A stretch of DNA of 9,166 nucleotides from Paludibacteraceae bacterium (GTDB lineage: Bacteria > Bacteroidota > Bacteroidia > Bacteroidales > Paludibacteraceae), in assembly GCA_017542915.1 (NCBI GenBank), contig JAFXWI010000092.1, positions 1-9,166 on the forward strand, read 5' to 3'. The notes below the pieces were generated by a model, which was not told the DNA's origin, ran no database searches, and saw only the letters and a list, made by a program, of their open reading frames with translations. A program made the translations under genes and the position numbers. Of the stretch, positions 6,669 to 9,166 are shown piece by piece. Numbering within the stretch: the first letter of the stretch is position 1; every line of letters begins with the position of its first letter.

Positions 6669-7418
6669 ATGACACTGGAAGAATTTTTACTCTATTCCCT
6701 GATTTTTGTATTGGTCGGCTTGATGTTGGTGTCCCTCTTTTTGGTTTGGCACTGGTTCGATGCACGCGATCGATTGAAGGTCGTTCGTGAGGCTACGCGT
6801 GAGCAGACGATCCATGCGATCCACCATGCCCACAACAAATGCCGTATCTTGCTTTACATTAGTTTTGCGCTCGCACTGGCGTACATCCCCGTGCCTTTTA
6901 TCATGGGTGAGTACTACGGTACGGTGGCTTATCCGGGCGTAGTGATTTTAGCAGACTTGCTGATGCTCTTTGGCCTGCGTGCGCGTGCGAAAGTGTATCT
7001 CGAAAGCATCGATGAGTATGTGAGTGCGAACGAGGAGCACGTGCGTGAGGCTGCCGCTCAGCGTGAGCAGCAACGCGATCAGTGGAGACGCGAAGCACCG
7101 GAGCTTAATAAGAAAGCCCAAGAGCAGATACAAGAACTCTTCGGCGGTGTCTATGATGTCTGGTTCCAACATGATATCCTCCTTGGCCGTAGCGTGCTGG
7201 CTAACGCTGAACTCGGTTTGCTCTATGCGCAAGGCGTTGTGCTGAAGTTCTCGGAGATCATGGAGGTTCGTCCGGGTCGTAAGGACCTCAAGCTCGTGAC
7301 GAGCAACAGTCTGAACCCCTTTGTGACGATTGATTTCGGCGCTCTGCCGATCAATCCGGAAACCGGAAACAAATACATGGATGAGATCGCCGAAAAGATT
7401 CAATCCCTGATCCCATAA
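6669..7418 (+). CDS. Unrecognised membrane protein: three helices, coiled coil, possible PH-like domain
   Basis: I do not recognise this 249-residue protein. There is no cleavable signal. Hydrophobic segments lie at about 5-28, 59-79 and 86-106. The loop between the first two is basic and His-rich (DARDRLKVVREATREQ, then HAIHHAHNK). A highly charged, Gln/Glu/Arg-rich helix at about 107-157 is probably a coiled coil. The soluble C-terminal part (about 160-249) alternates short strands (LGLLYAQGVVLKFSEIMEV, then DLKLVTSNS and FVTIDFG) and ends in an amphipathic helix (KYMDEIAEKIQSLI). This order, with a residue run like the turn-on-membrane PH domains of bacterial membrane proteins, suggests a PH-like fold, but only by eye. 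It has its own promoter and terminator and is unlinked to either neighbouring operon. ATG 6669 is the first good start in this frame after the promoter; there is no Shine-Dalgarno site. An ATG-CTA-TGA mini-ORF at 6664 overlaps it. Confidence 0.82.
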   Translation: MTLEEFLLYSLIFVLVGLMLVSLFLVWHWFDARDRLKVVREATREQTIHAIHHAHNKCRILLYISFALALAYIPVPFIMGEYYGTVAYPGVVILADLLMLFGLRARAKVYLESIDEYVSANEEHVREAAAQREQQRDQWRREAPELNKKAQEQIQELFGGVYDVWFQHDILLGRSVLANAELGLLYAQGVVLKFSEIMEVRPGRKDLKLVTSNSLNPFVTIDFGALPINPETGNKYMDEIAEKIQSLIP

Positions 7419-7445
7419 AAAAAAGAGGCGTTTGCCTCTTTTTTT
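7418..7445. terminator. Bidirectional terminator between convergent genes
   Basis: An A-run and GAGGC (7418-7429) pair with GCCTC and a T-run (7434-7445) around a GTTT loop. With the A-T pairs the stem reaches 12 bp. Because the arms are A-rich on one side and T-rich on the other, it acts as hairpin plus U-tract on both strands. It touches the stop codon of the upstream gene (7416-7418) and that of panB (7444-7446 on the minus strand), so it serves both genes with almost no spare sequence. Confidence 0.9.
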
Positions 7446-8259
7446 AATAACTCTCCTCTGCATTCGGGAAAGTGCTGTCCTTGACCGCATCGATATATTC
7501 GCCTACTGCCTCCTTTACTGTCCCCGCTAATTGGGCGAAATGGCGCAGGAACTTCGGCTTGAAGCCTTGGTTCAGACCGAGCATGTCGTGCAGTACCAGC
7601 ACTTGTCCGTCGCATTTATTGCCGGCTCCGATACCGATGACCGGACAACTGACGGCTTTGGTGACGCGCTCCGCTAACGCCGCCGGTATTTTCTCCAGTA
7701 CGATGGAGAAACAGCCTGCCTCGTCCAACAGCTTGGCATCGTGCAGCAGTTTCTCTGCCTCCGCTTCCTCTTTGGCACGCAAGCCGTAGCCGCCGAACTG
7801 ATTCACGCTCTGCGGCGTCAGACCCAGATGTCCCATCACAGGCACACCCGCTTGGATCATATGGCGGATAGACGGCAGAATCTCTTCGCCGCCTTCCAAC
7901 TTGACTGCATCACAACCGCTCTCTTTGAGGATCTTGATCGCATTGCGTACCGCTTCCTCTTCGCTTACCTGATAGCTGCCAAACGGCATATCGCATACTA
8001 CTAAAGAGTGCTGCGCTGCACGAACAACCCCCTTGGTCAGGAAAATCATCTCATCTACCGTGATCGGCAGCGTGTAATTATTACCGCATACTACATTGCT
8101 GGCACTGTCGCCTACCAGCAGGATATCAATTCCTGCTTCATCGACCAGACTTGCCAGCGTAAAATCATAACTCGTTAACATGGCGATCTTCTCGCCGTTC
8201 GCCTTCATCTGACGCAACTTAGCTGTCGTCATTCGGCTATTTTGTACATGTACAGACAT
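7444..8259 (-). CDS. panB: Ketopantoate hydroxymethyltransferase (3-methyl-2-oxobutanoate hydroxymethyltransferase)
   Basis: PanB transfers a hydroxymethyl group from 5,10-methylenetetrahydrofolate to 2-oxoisovalerate to make ketopantoate, the first committed step of pantothenate and CoA synthesis, in the cytoplasm. The 271-residue length is normal. The whole family pattern is visible: MLTSYD (27-32), LVGDSASNV (48-56), DMPFGSY (90-96), KLEGG (120-124), GHLGLTPQ (143-150), VLEKIP (187-192) and GIGAGNKCDGQVLVLHD (209-225). By alignment with the E. coli enzyme, Asp51, Asp90 and Glu122 would bind the metal, and Glu189 would be the catalytic base. No key residue is missing. ATG 8259 is chosen because it sits 2 bp after the stop of the upstream permease gene; a second ATG at codon 10 is less likely. 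It probably depends on the permease transcript, as I see no promoter in between. Confidence 0.97.
   Translation of the reverse strand: MSVHVQNSRMTTAKLRQMKANGEKIAMLTSYDFTLASLVDEAGIDILLVGDSASNVVCGNNYTLPITVDEMIFLTKGVVRAAQHSLVVCDMPFGSYQVSEEEAVRNAIKILKESGCDAVKLEGGEEILPSIRHMIQAGVPVMGHLGLTPQSVNQFGGYGLRAKEEAEAEKLLHDAKLLDEAGCFSIVLEKIPAALAERVTKAVSCPVIGIGAGNKCDGQVLVLHDMLGLNQGFKPKFLRHFAQLAGTVKEAVGEYIDAVKDSTFPNAEESY
8243..8254. repeat. 12-bp perfect palindrome at the start of panB
   Basis: TGTACATGTACA reads the same on both strands and covers codons 2 to 6 of panB. A perfect 12-bp palindrome is expected by chance about twice in a window this size, so the position, not the symmetry, is the only reason to list it. 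It could be an operator or simply the codons for Val-His-Val. Confidence 0.3.
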
Positions 8260-8261
8260 TT

Positions 8262-9166
8262 TTATTTATGTTTTAATATAATCCAGATAATAATTGGTGC
8301 TCCAAACAACGCACTTACCGTACTAATCGGCAGCGGGTAGATAAAGAGCGAACACAGCACATCGCAAACCAGCAGCAAGCACGCACCTATCAGCACGCAG
8401 GCAGGAATAGTAACCCTATGGTTCGATGTCTTAAAGATCCCTCGTGCGATATGGGGAACCGCTACGCCGATAAACGCTATCGGACCACAGAAAGCCGTTA
8501 CACCTCCGGCCAAGAGTCCTGTCGCTAAGACGATGAACAAGCGCGTACGCGACACGTTGATGCCTAAACCTTTGGCATATTCTTCGCCTAAGAGCAAACC
8601 GTTCAGCGGTTTCAATGCCAAGAGAACAAACAGCGCACCGACCAGCAGGATCGGCACCATCAGTAGCATATCGCTCCAGCCGACGCTACTGAGCGAACCT
8701 AAGGTCCACACGATAAACAACTTTAAGGCATCAGGGTTCGCGAAGTTCTGCAGCAGACTCACCAAAGCGCCTGCTATGCTTCCGAACATCATTCCCACGA
8801 TCAACAGACTCACATTACTTGTCACGCGTCTGCTGACCGCCAAAACCAATAGCAACACCAGCGTCGCACCGATACATGCGGCGATAGGCAGCATCAGCAC
8901 CAGTGAAGCGGAACACATTGTCAGGAAAGCGACACCGAGGCTAGCACCACTCGATACACCTAAGGTATAAGGTCCTGCAAGCGGATTTCGAAATAGCGTC
9001 TGCATGATCAGACCCGAGACGGACAAAGCGGCACCGGCTAAGATGGCGGTGATGGCCTTCGGCAGACGGATGGCGTGCAGAATATTCTGCTCCATGACAG
9101 ACAAGTCACCCCATGGCCACAACCATATACTGCCGCTACATACATCGAGGCAAAAAAAGAGTGCCA
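8262..9166 (-). CDS. FecCD/BtuC-family ABC transporter permease (iron, heme or cobalamin type), 5' end cut by window
   Basis: This is the membrane subunit of a type II ABC importer that takes ferric siderophore, heme or cobalamin from a periplasmic binding protein. The frame stays open to the window edge. The TTG at 9122 is only an internal codon, because residues before it (LFFCLDVCSGSIW) continue the family N-terminus. About 300 residues are visible of the usual 320-350. Family signatures in order are RLPKAITAILAGAALSVSG, QTLFRNPLAGPYTLGVSSGA, and GPIAFIGVAVPHIAR, the cytoplasmic loop that couples to the ATPase. The end LPISTVSALFGAPIIIWIIL is the usual last helix with its SALFGAP motif. 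About eight or nine of ten helices are present. The stop lies 2 bp before panB, so the two genes are probably co-transcribed. The binding protein and ATPase genes would lie outside the window. Substrate cannot be decided here. Confidence 0.93.
   Translation of the reverse strand, partial: ALFFCLDVCSGSIWLWPWGDLSVMEQNILHAIRLPKAITAILAGAALSVSGLIMQTLFRNPLAGPYTLGVSSGASLGVAFLTMCSASLVLMLPIAACIGATLVLLLVLAVSRRVTSNVSLLIVGMMFGSIAGALVSLLQNFANPDALKLFIVWTLGSLSSVGWSDMLLMVPILLVGALFVLLALKPLNGLLLGEEYAKGLGINVSRTRLFIVLATGLLAGGVTAFCGPIAFIGVAVPHIARGIFKTSNHRVTIPACVLIGACLLLVCDVLCSLFIYPLPISTVSALFGAPIIIWIILKHK

Noticed and set aside
6664..6672. Upstream ORF ATG-CTA-TGA overlapping the start at 6669
   Set aside because: A two-codon ORF in an A/T-rich leader without a Shine-Dalgarno site is probably chance.
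7472..8004. Plus-strand ORFs opposite panB
   Set aside because: Their translations show no recognisable domain, and the minus strand encodes a complete PanB with all active-site residues.
8533..8970. A plus-strand ORF inside the permease gene
   Set aside because: It is a shadow: Ser/Thr/Asn-rich translation with no motif, opposite clear FecCD signatures.

Overview
The window looks like chromosome of a Bacteroidales-type gut or oral bacterium (phylum Bacteroidota), roughly half G+C in its genes. The evidence is a SusC/SusD pair with a third surface lipoprotein, the Bacteroidota promoter form (TTTG, 20 nt, TAACTTTG) upstream of 6669, and genes that begin without a Shine-Dalgarno site in A/T-rich leaders. 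I cannot name genus or species.

Region 1 (1-6551, + strand) is part of a glycan-uptake locus (PUL). It opens with the C-terminal part of an SLC45/sucrose-type MFS sugar transporter, broken by an apparent one-base deletion near 277-280. A short array of 8-bp CTAG repeats follows (576-623). Then come a SusC-family TonB-dependent porin (651-3617), its SusD-family lipoprotein (3644-5305), and a SusE/SusF-position carbohydrate-binding-like lipoprotein (5374-6501). The block ends at a strong hairpin terminator with a cUUCGg loop (6521-6551). In the usual model, SusD and the SusE-like protein capture oligosaccharide on the cell surface, SusC imports it with TonB energy, periplasmic enzymes (none in this window) trim it, and the MFS protein moves the sugar into the cytoplasm. 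An alpha-glucan substrate is a guess from gene order only.

Region 2 (6552-7445) holds one unrecognised membrane-protein gene (6669-7418) with its own recognisable promoter. That promoter is flanked by A-tracts and a 13/14-match direct repeat 31 bp apart, so it may be regulated. The encoded protein has three predicted membrane helices, a charged coiled coil and a C-terminal domain that may be PH-like. Its stop codon lies in a bidirectional terminator (7418-7445) shared with the convergent panB gene.

Region 3 (7444-9166, - strand) is a two-gene string: a FecCD/BtuC-type ABC permease whose 5' end runs off the window, followed after 2 bp by panB (ketopantoate hydroxymethyltransferase, pantothenate/CoA synthesis). 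The only functional link between them visible here is likely co-transcription.

I found no tRNA, rRNA, CRISPR array, insertion sequence or phage gene, and no wholly new multi-gene system. The most unusual items are the CTAG octamer array, the frameshifted transporter, the direct-repeat promoter with its unknown membrane protein, the odd domain order and CPCGC cluster of the third lipoprotein, and the complete absence of three codons from two of the PUL genes. No gap exceeds 300 bases; the longest is 6502-6668, filled by a terminator and a promoter.
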